DNA of 64,000 nt from CAYJLC01 sp044426345 (GTDB taxonomy: Bacteria > Bacillota > Clostridia > Oscillospirales > Butyricicoccaceae): NCBI GenBank assembly GCA_044426345.1, contig JAWXUP010000001.1, positions 46,183 to 110,182 of the forward strand, in the 5' to 3' direction. Position numbers and translations under genes: made by a program. The notes below the pieces were generated by a model, which was not told the origin of the DNA, made no database searches, and was given only the letters and a program-made list of their open reading frames with translations. Shown here in pieces: positions 33,504 to 43,504 of this stretch; the first letter of the stretch is position 1, and every line of letters starts with the position of its first letter.

Positions 33504-34304
33504 CTACCTCATTAATTCTTCGTGTGCATCAATCACAACTTTTTCGACCATTTCATCGACAAATTCTGTAGGTTCGCTTTTTATATGTGCTAAAAATTCA
33601 ATATTTCCTTCTGGACCTTTAATCGGTGAAAAAGTTATATTTTCCACGTTAAATCCAGCATTTTTAGCATTTTCGAGAAAATTATATAAAACCTCTTTAT
33701 GCACTTCAGGATCACGAACTACGCCTTTTTTACCAACTTTTTCGCGTCCAGCCTCAAATTGAGGTTTTACAAGGCATAAGATTTCACAAGTTTCTGCCAT
33801 TAACTGACGCGCTGCAGGTAAAACCAATTTTAATGATATAAACGATACATCTATTACAGCTAAAGTTGGATTATCTGACACTTGTTCACGTGTAACTTTT
33901 CGAATATTTGTGCGTTCCATAGGAACAACACGTTCATCTGTTCGAATAGACCACGCAAGTTGACCATAGCCTACATCGATTGAATACACTTTTTTTGCGC
34001 CATTTTGTAGCAAACAGTCGGTAAAACCACCTGTAGAGGCTCCGATATCCATACAAATATGCCCTTCTGGCGAAATATTAAAGTAAGCAAGCGCTTTTTC
34101 CAATTTTAAACCGCCACGACTTACGTATTTTAAAGTAGAACCACGAACTTCAATGTTCGAATTTTCGTCGAAAGTTGCACCCACTTTATCAGCTTTTTGA
34201 TTGTCAACGTACACAATTCCACTCATTATAGTGGTTTTTGCACGTTCTCTTGACGTTACCAGTCCTTTTTCGACCAAAAGCACGTCTAATCTTTTTTTAC
34301 TCAC
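33504..34304 (-). CDS. tlyA: TlyA-type rRNA 2'-O-methyltransferase
   Basis: A 266-residue protein with an N-terminal S4 RNA-binding domain (SKKRLDVLLVEKGL to about 60) and an FtsJ-like Rossmann methyltransferase domain (CMDIGASTGGFTDCLLQNG, then VDVGYGQL-type motif). TlyA methylates 16S and 23S rRNA and affects capreomycin sensitivity. The GTG at 34304 is chosen because AGGAGG lies 9 nt before it; the ATG at 34322 is part of that ribosome site. The start overlaps the dxs stop by 8 nt (GTGAGTAA). Confidence 0.92.
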   Translation of the reverse strand: MSKKRLDVLLVEKGLVTSRERAKTTIMSGIVYVDNQKADKVGATFDENSNIEVRGSTLKYVSRGGLKLEKALAYFNISPEGHICMDIGASTGGFTDCLLQNGAKKVYSIDVGYGQLAWSIRTDERVVPMERTNIRKVTREQVSDNPTLAVIDVSFISLKLVLPAARQLMAETCEILCLVKPQFEAGREKVGKKGVVRDPEVHKEVLYNFLENAKNAGFNVENITFSPIKGPEGNIEFLAHIKSEPTEFVDEMVEKVVIDAHEELMR

Positions 34305-36141
34305 TAAAAAGAGCCTCCTCAATAGTTTTTATAACGCCCTCTCTACTTAGATCACAAAGATTATGCACCTGTTCTACAGTTGCTTGTTTTGTGAACTTAT
34401 CACCAGTATTAAGTAGCTTTAAAAAGCAAATTTGTTTATTTTTACGAACTATTTCTGCAGAAATCTTTTGACCAAGAGAACCTGTGTTCACGCAGTCCTC
34501 TAATATAATAATTTTATCAAATGAAATATTTTCTATAAAATCCTGCAAATCTAGGGTTAATTTATTTATTTTCACAACGCAAAGATCGTGCGATTCAATT
34601 AAGCCAAAAATATTGTTTATCAACACACCGTAAGTTATTATGCAAATTTTTCCTTTTTCATTATATACTTTATAATCTAAATCAGCCGTATTTTCTAAGA
34701 AATCGCCTTGTGATCCACGTGGATAACGCACGATAACTGGAGAGTTTAATTGATTTATTGCAATATCTAACATTGATGTTTGTTCAGCATAATTACTAGG
34801 TGCGAACACTGTGTAATTTGGAATAGAAAGCGCCATTGGAATATCGAATACGCCATTGTGCGTTTCACCGTCATCTCCAACAATTCCAGCTCGGTCAATC
34901 GCAAAGACAACATGCAAATTTTCAAGTGCAACATCGTGAATTAATTGGTCATAAGCACGCTGTAAAAATGTTGAATAAATCGCACAAACTGGTGTCATTC
35001 CAGATATCGCAAGCCCTGCCGACATAGTCACTGCGTGTGCTTCTGCGATGCCTACATCAAAAAATCTATCAGGATATTTCTCTGCAAAATTCGAAAGTCC
35101 AGTACCCGAACTCATCGCTGCTGTAATAGCACAAATACCTTGATTATTACTGGCTAAATTAACTATTGTATCTCCGAAATTTTGCGAAAAATTATCCGCT
35201 TTTTTATTGATTACATTACCAGTTGTAGTATCGAATTTGCCGATTCCGTGATAGCGTTCTGGTTGTTCCTCTGAATATTTATATCCACGCCCTTTTTTTG
35301 TTATAACATGAATAAAAACCGGTTTTGCAAGCTCTCTTGCATGAGTTAAAACATCACAAAGCGACTTAACATCATGTCCATCAATAGGGCCTAGATATAC
35401 AAATCCCATTTGCTCAAAAAACGATGTCTCAAGCAATGCCATTTTGAACCTATGTTTCACCCTGTTAATTATATTTGTAAGACGTTCACCGTGAATGGAT
35501 TTTCCAAGAAATTTTCTTACTATTTGCTTTGTTCCAAGATATTTATCGCTCGTCCTAAGCTTAGCTAAATGCTTGTCTATCGCGCCTACATTTTGTGTAA
35601 TAGACATTCGATTGTCATTCAAAATAACAATCAACGGTTCTTTTGACAATCCTGCATTATTTAACGCTTCGTAAGCTAATCCACCTGTAAGTGCTCCATC
35701 GCCAATTATAGCGACAACGCTATGGTTTTCGTGTTTCAATGTCCGAGCGTGAGCCATACCTAACGCCGCTGAAATAGACACTGATGCGTGACCTGAAACA
35801 AATGCATCGTGAACGCTTTCCGACGGTTTTGTAAACCCTGAAAGTCCATCTTTTTGACGCAAAGTATCAAATTTTTCACGTCTTCCAGTTAATATTTTAT
35901 GCACATAAGATTGATGTCCTACATCAAAAATAAATCTATCTTTTTCCGTGTCAAAAACCTTATGTAGAGCGATTGTAAGCTCAATAATACCAAGATTTGG
36001 AGACAAATGTCCACCCGTCTTTGACACGTTTTGAACCAAGAAATCTGCAATTTCAGTACAAAGTTCATCGGTCTGTTCTTTTGATAATTTTTTAAGGTCG
36101 CGAGGACTATTTACCTTATCTAAAATCCTATATTCTAACAT
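34297..36141 (-). CDS. dxs: 1-deoxy-D-xylulose-5-phosphate synthase
   Basis: A 614-residue thiamine-diphosphate enzyme for the first step of the MEP isoprenoid pathway (pyruvate plus glyceraldehyde-3-phosphate). Motifs: GGHLSPNLG, the ThDP-binding GDGALTGGLAYEALNNAG, IGDGAL, VIVILNDN, and HVVFAIDRAG, GDDGETHNG in the second domain. Length matches the family. It lies beside ispA and tlyA as usual. The last 90 residues (transketolase C domain) are intact. Confidence 0.96.
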   Translation of the reverse strand: MLEYRILDKVNSPRDLKKLSKEQTDELCTEIADFLVQNVSKTGGHLSPNLGIIELTIALHKVFDTEKDRFIFDVGHQSYVHKILTGRREKFDTLRQKDGLSGFTKPSESVHDAFVSGHASVSISAALGMAHARTLKHENHSVVAIIGDGALTGGLAYEALNNAGLSKEPLIVILNDNRMSITQNVGAIDKHLAKLRTSDKYLGTKQIVRKFLGKSIHGERLTNIINRVKHRFKMALLETSFFEQMGFVYLGPIDGHDVKSLCDVLTHARELAKPVFIHVITKKGRGYKYSEEQPERYHGIGKFDTTTGNVINKKADNFSQNFGDTIVNLASNNQGICAITAAMSSGTGLSNFAEKYPDRFFDVGIAEAHAVTMSAGLAISGMTPVCAIYSTFLQRAYDQLIHDVALENLHVVFAIDRAGIVGDDGETHNGVFDIPMALSIPNYTVFAPSNYAEQTSMLDIAINQLNSPVIVRYPRGSQGDFLENTADLDYKVYNEKGKICIITYGVLINNIFGLIESHDLCVVKINKLTLDLQDFIENISFDKIIILEDCVNTGSLGQKISAEIVRKNKQICFLKLLNTGDKFTKQATVEQVHNLCDLSREGVIKTIEEALFSE

Positions 36142-36149
36142 TATTCTTC

Positions 36150-36599
36150 CTAAATTCTTACAAAAATTATGCCAATTATAACTCCCAAAATTGCTCCAGC
36201 TATAACTTCCAACGGCGTATGTCCAAGTAACTCTTTGAGCTCTTTAGTGAACATTTTTGGTGATGTATCAGCCCAATTTTCCATCATGTAATTTATTATT
36301 TTTGCTTGCTCCCCAGCCGCACGTCTAACACCGGTTGCATCGTACATAACTATGCCAGAAAGTGTCAGCGCTATTGCAAATTCAATAGACTGATACCCAG
36401 ATGTAAGATAAACTGCCGTCGTAAGTGCAAGCACCGTAGACGTGTGAGAGCTAGGCATCCCTCCTGCTCCCGTAAGCCTTGAAAGGTCTAGTTTTCCTTT
36501 ATACATCGACAAAAGCACCTTTATAAATTGTGCTAAAAACCATGCAATAAACGCACAATTTATTATCGTATTTCTAAATAAAAAATCCGTATGAATCAT
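36150..36599 (-). CDS. Divergent PAP2 family (DUF212, YuiD-like) membrane protein
   Basis: A 149-residue membrane protein with three or four helices and the motif set of the divergent PAP2 family: GGMPSSHTS (about 46-54), VRRAAGEQA (about 91-99) and LGHTPLEV (about 125-132), which correspond to the phosphatase signature. The substrate may be a polyprenyl phosphate, fitting its place between ispA and dxs, but activity in this family is not established. Confidence 0.88.
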   Translation of the reverse strand: MIHTDFLFRNTIINCAFIAWFLAQFIKVLLSMYKGKLDLSRLTGAGGMPSSHTSTVLALTTAVYLTSGYQSIEFAIALTLSGIVMYDATGVRRAAGEQAKIINYMMENWADTSPKMFTKELKELLGHTPLEVIAGAILGVIIGIIFVRI

Positions 36600-36608
36600 A
36601 ATAACCCC

Positions 36609-37475
36609 TTATTTTTCTCTATTCACCAAGCTCAATGCAAGGTTTTTTAGAAATTCTGTATTTTTAAAAATCCCTATGCTATTTATAGCATTTTGTGTAT
36701 ATTCTTCAACCATTTTTTGGCACTCATCTTTGCTAAAAATGGATGTATATGTCACTTTTTTATTATTTTCGTCACTTCCAACAGGTTTTCCAAGTTTTTC
36801 GCTGTCACCATAAACATCAAGCATATCATCGCGAATTTGAAACGCTATTCCTAAATTCATAGCAAAATCTTCCGCACTTTTAATCTGTTCATCTGTACCG
36901 CCACCCAAAATGACACCAGAAACGCACGCACATTTTATAAGTTTACCTGTTTTGAGTGAATGAATTTTCTGAAGTTCGCAGATATTTGACACATTGTCAT
37001 CTATATCAAAAACTTGTCCGGAAATCATACCCAAAACGCCAGTTGATTTTGAAATTTCAGAAATAACTTTCACTACGTTTTTAGCCTGAAATTTACTCGC
37101 ATTTCTTTCATCTGACATTGTTTCAAATGCTAAATTTAGCAGTCCATCACCAGCCAAAAGAGCTAAAGCTTCGCCAAAAACTTTGTGATTAGTAGGCTTA
37201 CCACGTCGAAAGTCGTCGTTATCCATACAAGGTAAATCGTCGTGAATTAACGAATAAGTATGTATCATTTCCAAACTTATCGCATAGGGTAAAGCATCTT
37301 TTTCTGGAATTTCCAGCATTTTTGCAAACTCTAGAAGTAAAATCGGACGTAAACGTTTTCCGCCTGCTTTTAAGCTATATTCCATAGCATTTTTTATTTC
37401 TTCATTTTCGCTTAACAAAAATTCATCAAAATTATTTTCAATTAAATCTATATAATGTTGCATTTTTTTAGTCAT
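36609..37475 (-). CDS. ispA: Polyprenyl (farnesyl/geranylgeranyl) diphosphate synthase
   Basis: A 288-residue trans-prenyltransferase. First aspartate-rich motif HDDLPCMDNDD and second FQIRDDMLDVYG are intact, with KAGGKRLRP near the N-terminus and GQVFDI in between. Chain length is probably C15, judged from IspA-type location next to xseB and dxs. It condenses DMAPP/GPP with IPP. xseB ends 3 nt before it. Confidence 0.94.
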   Translation of the reverse strand: MTKKMQHYIDLIENNFDEFLLSENEEIKNAMEYSLKAGGKRLRPILLLEFAKMLEIPEKDALPYAISLEMIHTYSLIHDDLPCMDNDDFRRGKPTNHKVFGEALALLAGDGLLNLAFETMSDERNASKFQAKNVVKVISEISKSTGVLGMISGQVFDIDDNVSNICELQKIHSLKTGKLIKCACVSGVILGGGTDEQIKSAEDFAMNLGIAFQIRDDMLDVYGDSEKLGKPVGSDENNKKVTYTSIFSKDECQKMVEEYTQNAINSIGIFKNTEFLKNLALSLVNREK

Positions 37476-37477
37476 AT

Positions 37478-37666
37478 TTACACCTGCTCATCGCCTGTGA
37501 TATATGTGATTTTTTGCTCTGCTGTATCTAAAATTTTATTGCACTCAAATGCAAGTTTTGTGCCTTTTTCATAAAGTTCTATTGATTTATCGAGTGGAAT
37601 TTCGCCTTTTTCCATTTTTGAAACAATACTTTCCAGCTCTTTTATCATACTTTCAAAAGTTGCCAT
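37478..37666 (-). CDS. xseB: Exodeoxyribonuclease VII small subunit
   Basis: A 62-residue helical protein with FESMIKELESIVSKMEKGEI and LDKSIELYEKG, the XseB signature. It forms the nuclease complex with XseA, whose gene ends 2 nt upstream. Length is typical. Confidence 0.93.
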   Translation of the reverse strand: MATFESMIKELESIVSKMEKGEIPLDKSIELYEKGTKLAFECNKILDTAEQKITYITGDEQV

Positions 37667-37667
37667 T

Positions 37668-38921
37668 TTAATCTTCCTTTATTTCTAAAATCTTCGATTT
37701 GATAACCCCATCGCTATATTTTGTAGTAATTTCTTGTGAAATCTTAACTTTTTTAACACTTTTTATGATTTTTTCGTTTTCGTCTAGCGAATAGCCAAAA
37801 CCACGACTCAAAACTTTCATTGGGCTATAACCATCTATATAAGCCATAATCTCAACAGTTTTTTGACGCTTTTTCGATAAATTCATTTTATAAGCATTTT
37901 TTATTGTTTTATCTGCCAAATTTACACGATTTCTATAATTTTCCACTAAAATCTTAGGATTTTTAAGTTTTGACGTTAAAAAATCAATGTAAATTCGTTT
38001 TTCATCTATATATTTATTTGGACTAAGCACCTTGAGTTTTAAAACTTGTGTTCTTTTTTCAGAAATTTCAGTTTTTATTGCGTTATCCATAATATTTTGT
38101 GCATTTTGCAAGAAGGATTTAACGCTTGTCGCATCTGGAACGACTATTTCCGCCGCATTTGACGGAGTTGATGCTCGAACATCTGCAACAAAATCCGAAA
38201 TCGTAAAGTCTGGTTCGTGTCCCACAGCAGAAATTACAGGAATATTCGACGCAAAAATCGTGTGCGCTAACATCTCTGAGTTGAACGCCCACAAATCCTC
38301 AATCGAACCACCTCCGCGACCTATTATAATCACGTCTGCAAGGTTTAAATTATTGATGTAATTTATAGCGTACGCAATTTCATTCTCAGCACCTTCACCT
38401 TGAACTTTCACTGAATACACCAAAATTTCTGCAAGTTTGTAACGATTTTTTAAAATTCTAAGCATATCTTGGACTGCTGCACCAGTTTTTGCTGTAACAA
38501 TAGCGATTTTTTCTGGAAAGCGTGGTAATTCTTGCTTCAAATTTTGATCAAAAAGACCTTCTTTATACAGTTTGTTTTTTAACTGGTCAAAAGCAAGGTG
38601 CAAATCGCCAATACCGTCAGCTTGAATTTCTTTAATATACAGCTGATATTGTCCAGATTTTACAAATGAACTAACTCTACCAAAAGCGATAATCTGCATA
38701 CCATCTTCAAGCTTTATACGAACTTTTAAAGCGTCAAACTTGAACATAACTGCACTTATTACACCATTTTCATCTTTTAAACTAAAGTAATGATGTCCAG
38801 AACTGTGACGTTTATAGTTTGAAATCTGCCCTCGAATAAAAATTTGTGACAATACAAAATCATCGTCCATCAGCCCTTTTATATACTCATTAACCTCGGT
38901 TACAGAGTGTATTTTATCCAT
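37668..38921 (-). CDS. xseA: Exodeoxyribonuclease VII large subunit
   Basis: A 417-residue subunit: N-terminal OB fold (about 15-100), catalytic domain with ITAKTGAAVQDML and GRGGGSIEDLWAFN, then a helical C-terminal region. It degrades single-stranded DNA from both ends. The ATG at 38921 overlaps the nusB stop (ATGGATAA) and is preferred to an in-frame TTG at 38936; neither has a strong ribosome site, suggesting coupling to nusB. Confidence 0.94.
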   Translation of the reverse strand: MDKIHSVTEVNEYIKGLMDDDFVLSQIFIRGQISNYKRHSSGHHYFSLKDENGVISAVMFKFDALKVRIKLEDGMQIIAFGRVSSFVKSGQYQLYIKEIQADGIGDLHLAFDQLKNKLYKEGLFDQNLKQELPRFPEKIAIVTAKTGAAVQDMLRILKNRYKLAEILVYSVKVQGEGAENEIAYAINYINNLNLADVIIIGRGGGSIEDLWAFNSEMLAHTIFASNIPVISAVGHEPDFTISDFVADVRASTPSNAAEIVVPDATSVKSFLQNAQNIMDNAIKTEISEKRTQVLKLKVLSPNKYIDEKRIYIDFLTSKLKNPKILVENYRNRVNLADKTIKNAYKMNLSKKRQKTVEIMAYIDGYSPMKVLSRGFGYSLDENEKIIKSVKKVKISQEITTKYSDGVIKSKILEIKED

Positions 38922-39360
38922 TTCTTTGACGGTCAAACGAGCCTAAAATACCGTTTACAAAAGAGCCAGCTTCTTCGCTATCGTAATCTTTTGCAAGGTC
39001 TACAGCTTCGTTTATAGATGCGCCAACTGGAACATCTGTATATTTCATTTCGAAAATTGAAAGACGTAAAATCGCCAAACTTACTTTCGAAATACGTTTA
39101 ATATCCCACTCTTTTGAAAGCTCGCTGATGTGTGCATCAAGCTCATTAACATGCGCAAAAACACCATCAACACAGTCTTTTATGTATTTTGAATACACGT
39201 CTGGAATTTTTTTTGCGTAGAAATCCATCTCGTCAGAAAGTGTGAAAAAAACGTCTGGACCCATTCTGATGTCCATAATTTGTCCCCACTCGTCTTGACT
39301 TTTAAATTCCATTTCGAAAATCATATGAAGTGCAATTTGTCTCGCTTCTCTTTTATTCAT
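38914..39360 (-). CDS. nusB: Transcription antitermination factor NusB
   Basis: A 148-residue all-helical RNA-binding protein (starts MNKREARQIALHMIFEMEF; later AILRLSIFEM and PVGASINEAVDLAK, AGSFVNGILG). NusB with NusE binds boxA in rRNA leader transcripts. The ATG at 39360 follows GGAGG; an in-frame ATG at 39390 has none. It starts the isoprenoid/DNA-repair cluster. Confidence 0.94.
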   Translation of the reverse strand: MNKREARQIALHMIFEMEFKSQDEWGQIMDIRMGPDVFFTLSDEMDFYAKKIPDVYSKYIKDCVDGVFAHVNELDAHISELSKEWDIKRISKVSLAILRLSIFEMKYTDVPVGASINEAVDLAKDYDSEEAGSFVNGILGSFDRQRNG

Positions 39361-39401
39361 TCTAAAATCCTCCGATTTTTTATTATTCATATATGTATAT
39401 T

Positions 39402-39430
39402 ATTATACACTATTTGTTATGAAAAATAAA
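39402..39430 (-). promoter_or_regulatory. Possible promoter of the nusB cluster
   Basis: Minus-strand TATAAT with a weak TTTATT 17 nt upstream, in the 74-nt gap between the flippase gene and nusB. Confidence 0.4.
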
Positions 39431-39434
39431 GAGT

Positions 39435-40979
39435 TTATTTGAATTTAAATTGCATATTTTGTTTAATATTCAAATTTTTCACATACTGTACATAATTTAT
39501 CCCAAAAGCACGTAGAATCAACGCGTAAAAAACTGTTCCAACACCTACAGTAATCGCTATTGTTGTGATTTCGCTTGCTAAGTAATATGACGAAATTATG
39601 AACGAAAATTTTATTGCTATGTATAAAAATCCACTACAGAATACTGGATTAAGTACAAATTTCGTAAAATTAAATCGCTCAGTCTTAAAAATATAAGTTG
39701 AATTTAGCGAGCATACAATCAAAGGGCTAGCAATCATACCAACGATGTAGCCATAAATATTAATGCTCGGAATTTGACATAAAAGCACGGTTATGGCAAG
39801 CTGTACAAATTCTCCGATTACGCTGTGAAACACAACTTTTTTCTCGTGACCCAAACCGTTCAAAATGCTAGCCGATGTTATCTGGTAATACATAAAAATC
39901 ACACTTAAACCTATCATTTCTATATAAAATTTAGGGAATTCTGTTGAAAATAACAACTTTCCGAGTGGTTGTGATAAATACACTAAAAACACCGTCGCAG
40001 GTATGCCGATAAGTCCCGTAGCCTCAAAAGATTTATTAATTTTACGCGTGATATTTACAGTGTCAAAAGATGCTTTACTCTTAGAAATATTCGGCATAAC
40101 CACCATCGCATACGAGCTGATTATTGCAATCGGAAGTAAAATAAGTGGCATAGCAATTCCAGAAATTATCCCCAATTCTGACAGTGCCTCAGCGTGCGTA
40201 AACCCTGCTTTTACCAACATTTTCGGCAAAAGCACCGTACTCGCCGACGAAATCACGTTATTTATCGCCGCAGCTAGCGAAATTGGAATTGCAACGCTTA
40301 CAACATCGCATAGTAATTTATCATTGTTTTTACGGTCAGTTTTGTAGATTTTTTTATAGCACACGCCCAAAAATATTATGCTAAAAATCTCGCTCATAGT
40401 CATTCCCAGAACTATTAAAAAAGCTATTTTTGCGTAATTATCATCTCCGAAATTATATATAAGTGACAACACGATAATTACACGTAGAATTTGCTCGGTT
40501 ATTTCAGAAAACGTTGTGTATTTTACTTTTTTTATTCCAATGAGCGAATTTTTTATAATATTTTCAATTCCCGTCAATAAAATGCAAACTAACATAATGT
40601 AAATTGCATCTTGCGTTCGCACATCACCCAGTATATTTGTCGCAATAAACTCCGGAAACGCTGTAACAATTATTGCACAAGTACCCAAAATTGATAGAAA
40701 AACCAGCACGCAACACTTAATAGTAGTCTTAATTTTCTCGATTTTCCCTCGCGAAAAGTACATCGCAGACCTATTCGTCGCTACTAAACACACACCAGAT
40801 GTACTAACGCTTAAAATTACAGAATATAGCTGCATTGTAAGTTTATACACACCCAATGCCTCTGTTCCAGCCATATTTGTAAGGAAAATCCTATAAATAA
40901 AGCCTATTGCTTGCAAAATCACGCTAGAAATACCCAAAATGCTTGCTGTATAAAAAACCGACGCTCTGTTAATTTTCAT
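39435..40979 (-). CDS. SpoVB-like flippase (MOP superfamily)
   Basis: A 514-residue polytopic membrane protein with about 14 helices. The start (ASVFYTASILGISSVILQ, then GFIYRIFLTNMAGTEALGVYKL) matches the SpoVB/MurJ-type polysaccharide transporter family of Firmicutes. Members flip lipid-linked cell-wall or spore-cortex precursors. With ypeB in the same window a sporulation role is plausible, but family members that act in vegetative cells cannot be excluded. It precedes nusB by 74 nt. Confidence 0.85.
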   Translation of the reverse strand: MKINRASVFYTASILGISSVILQAIGFIYRIFLTNMAGTEALGVYKLTMQLYSVILSVSTSGVCLVATNRSAMYFSRGKIEKIKTTIKCCVLVFLSILGTCAIIVTAFPEFIATNILGDVRTQDAIYIMLVCILLTGIENIIKNSLIGIKKVKYTTFSEITEQILRVIIVLSLIYNFGDDNYAKIAFLIVLGMTMSEIFSIIFLGVCYKKIYKTDRKNNDKLLCDVVSVAIPISLAAAINNVISSASTVLLPKMLVKAGFTHAEALSELGIISGIAMPLILLPIAIISSYAMVVMPNISKSKASFDTVNITRKINKSFEATGLIGIPATVFLVYLSQPLGKLLFSTEFPKFYIEMIGLSVIFMYYQITSASILNGLGHEKKVVFHSVIGEFVQLAITVLLCQIPSINIYGYIVGMIASPLIVCSLNSTYIFKTERFNFTKFVLNPVFCSGFLYIAIKFSFIISSYYLASEITTIAITVGVGTVFYALILRAFGINYVQYVKNLNIKQNMQFKFK

Positions 40980-41176
40980 TCTAAACCTCCAAGATTGTTA
41001 ATTTTTTGTTAATCTTTTCTTTTTTGACAAAAAATTTAATATTCTTATGTTATGATAAATATGGAACATAAGTAACTTTTTGACGTCTAAACCAATATAT
41101 GTAAAAATTAGGACCAATTTTATTATGTTTCACTTTAATGTATGTGTTAAATTTATTAATTAACAAGGAGAAAATT

Positions 41177-42796
41177 ATGAAAACTAAGAAAAAAATAGCG
41201 ACGATTATAACCCTCCTAATACTAGCTGCTACAATAGGTGTCGGTGTGTATTTTATTGTCAAAAATCTTACTAAAGAGCAACTACCAGACGGCTCTGAAG
41301 GTATGCTTTATCGTGGTTATATAGAAAGCTCGGTTACTGGTTCTGGTAGAACGGTAGCGCAAAAACACGAAAAGCTAGGCACCGAACTAAAAGGTGAAGT
41401 TTGGGACGTCTATGTTAAAACTGGTGACACAGTGTCAGTTGGAGATTTGCTTTTATCTGTAAATCCTGAAGACATTCGCGAAGACCTAAATGATGCTTTA
41501 GATGTTTATGATGATGCTCTTTTATCTGTAAATACAATTCAAACAAAAATCAACAATTTGAGCGTTAAAGCTCCGTTTACTGGTAAAATAGTATCAGTTA
41601 CTGAACAAAGCGAGGGTACTTACGTATCCGAAGAAAGCGTTTTTGCTACTATTGTAGATGACTCTACTATGAAATTATCTGCATACTTTTCTTATGGTTA
41701 TATCGACCAAATCAAAGTTGGTCAGCAAGCTTTAGTGTCTATTCCAGCCACTACAAGCAATTTAACTGGCACAGTGTCAAATGTAGAAAACGTTAAGAAA
41801 ATCACTACAGATGGTGCTATTTTATTCAAAGTTGACATTTCTATCGAAAACCCTGGCACGCTGACTAAAGATATGATTGCAACTGCAGTTATTACCACTG
41901 ATTTAGGCGACGTTATGCCCGCCGAGTATGGTACTTTAGACTACAATCGCACGCAAGATATCATTCTAAAAGCGAGTGGTGAGCTTATCTCGAAAAACGT
42001 TAACGAATTTTATACATATAATGTAGGCACTGTTTTGGGTGTAATCCAAAATGAATCGCTTGCAAACGAACTAGCCTCTGCTAATCGAACATTAACTTCT
42101 GCTCAAGAAACCGTAGACGACATCAACGAGCTACTCGTGCAAACCGAACTTCGCTCGCCTATCGACGGTATGGTAAGTCAAGTTTCTGCTGTAATCGGCG
42201 ATGAGCTTGACGCGTCAACAACTCCGATTTCTATATCTAATTTACAAACGTTAAAAATCGATGCCGAAATCTCCGAAATAGATATAACCAAGGTTCAAAT
42301 GGGTATGCCTGTAAATATAACTTACGAGGCGACAGATGGAATGTATAGCCTAATGGGTGAAATCACCTCGCTAAGTTTCGAAGCGTCAACTAATAACGAT
42401 ATGTACAGTTCACTGACAAAATTTCCTTGCACAATCACGATTTTTGACCCACAAGATTTGCGTCCTGATATGAATGTGCAATATAGCATATCTGCCTCTG
42501 TAATTGACAATGCGTTACTTGCACCTGTAAGTGCTGTTGTTCAAACCGATATCGGACCTTCTATCTATATAAAACCGGAATATGCTGAAGGTTTTGAAAC
42601 TTTCCCTATAACCGACGAACGCATTCCAGAGGGTTATGTTGCAGTGGCTGTTGAAGTTGGTATTTCTGACGGATATAACTCGCAAATTTTAACCGAAATT
42701 CCTGAAAATGCTGAAATTTATATGCCAAATAGTTCGCTTATGCAACAAGGTTTTGATCAATATGGTGGTTACGGCGAAACATATTACTATGGATAA
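41177..42796 (+). CDS. Efflux adaptor (HlyD/MacA type) with two adaptor modules
   Basis: A 539-residue membrane-anchored adaptor: one N-terminal helix (about 9-29), then two consecutive lipoyl/beta-barrel modules (about 45-250 and 265-450), seen from KAPFTGKIVSV and later RSPIDGMVSQV, each followed by beta-barrel-like sequence. Gram-positive adaptors for MacB-like transporters usually have a single module of about 380 residues. A glycine/tyrosine-rich tail (YGGYGETYYYG) ends the protein. The ATG at 41177 follows AAGGAG; an in-frame ATG at 41138 is rejected. First gene of the efflux operon; the ATPase starts 9 nt later. Confidence 0.87.
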   Translation: MKTKKKIATIITLLILAATIGVGVYFIVKNLTKEQLPDGSEGMLYRGYIESSVTGSGRTVAQKHEKLGTELKGEVWDVYVKTGDTVSVGDLLLSVNPEDIREDLNDALDVYDDALLSVNTIQTKINNLSVKAPFTGKIVSVTEQSEGTYVSEESVFATIVDDSTMKLSAYFSYGYIDQIKVGQQALVSIPATTSNLTGTVSNVENVKKITTDGAILFKVDISIENPGTLTKDMIATAVITTDLGDVMPAEYGTLDYNRTQDIILKASGELISKNVNEFYTYNVGTVLGVIQNESLANELASANRTLTSAQETVDDINELLVQTELRSPIDGMVSQVSAVIGDELDASTTPISISNLQTLKIDAEISEIDITKVQMGMPVNITYEATDGMYSLMGEITSLSFEASTNNDMYSSLTKFPCTITIFDPQDLRPDMNVQYSISASVIDNALLAPVSAVVQTDIGPSIYIKPEYAEGFETFPITDERIPEGYVAVAVEVGISDGYNSQILTEIPENAEIYMPNSSLMQQGFDQYGGYGETYYYG

Positions 42797-42805
42797 GGAG
42801 ATGCT

Positions 42806-43504
42806 ATGGAAACTTTAATTTCTGTTAAAAACGTCAGCAAAATTTACAACGAAGGAAAACCAAACGAAGTTCGTGCGCTTGATGACGTATCTCTTACTAT
42901 AAATTACGGTGAGTTCGTTGCGATTTTAGGACAATCTGGCTCTGGAAAATCTACCCTTATGAATATTTTAGGTGCGCTAGACGTTCCAACTTACGGTGAG
43001 TACACGTTGGCTGATATTCCAGTAAGCACTATGAAATTATCTAAACTTTCGAAAATCAGAAATGAGCAAATTGGCTTTATTTTCCAAGGATTTAACCTAA
43101 TTCCAATGCTTTCTGCTATAGAAAACGTGGAACTTCCGTTGATTTATCGTGCTATGAGCAAGAAAAAACGCAAAAAAGCTGCTTTTGATGCCCTAGAGAG
43201 TGTAGGACTAAGCGAGCGTTTACATCACAAACCAACCGAACTTTCTGGTGGTCAGCAACAACGTGTCGCAGTTGCTCGTGCAATAGCCTCAAATCCACCT
43301 ATAATTATGGCAGACGAGCCGACTGGTAATTTAGACTCGAAATCTGGCGTTGAGGTTATGAAAATGCTAACCGATTTAAATAACGAACAGGGTGTATCTA
43401 TCATTTTAATAACTCACGATAATGAGCTTGCAAAACTTGCAAAACGCACAATTACAATCAGCGACGGTAAGATTATCTCTGATGTTACAAACGGAGGTAT
43501 ATAA
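42806..43504 (+). CDS. MacB-type ABC transporter ATPase
   Basis: A 232-residue ATPase of the LolD/MacB group: Walker A GQSGSGKST, Q-loop IFQGFNLIPMLSAIENVELP, signature LSGGQQQRVAVARAIA, Walker B IIMADEPTGNLD, H-loop ITHD. Powers export by the permease encoded next. Starts after AAGGAG; its stop overlaps the permease ATG by one base. Confidence 0.95.
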   Translation: METLISVKNVSKIYNEGKPNEVRALDDVSLTINYGEFVAILGQSGSGKSTLMNILGALDVPTYGEYTLADIPVSTMKLSKLSKIRNEQIGFIFQGFNLIPMLSAIENVELPLIYRAMSKKKRKKAAFDALESVGLSERLHHKPTELSGGQQQRVAVARAIASNPPIIMADEPTGNLDSKSGVEVMKMLTDLNNEQGVSIILITHDNELAKLAKRTITISDGKIISDVTNGGI

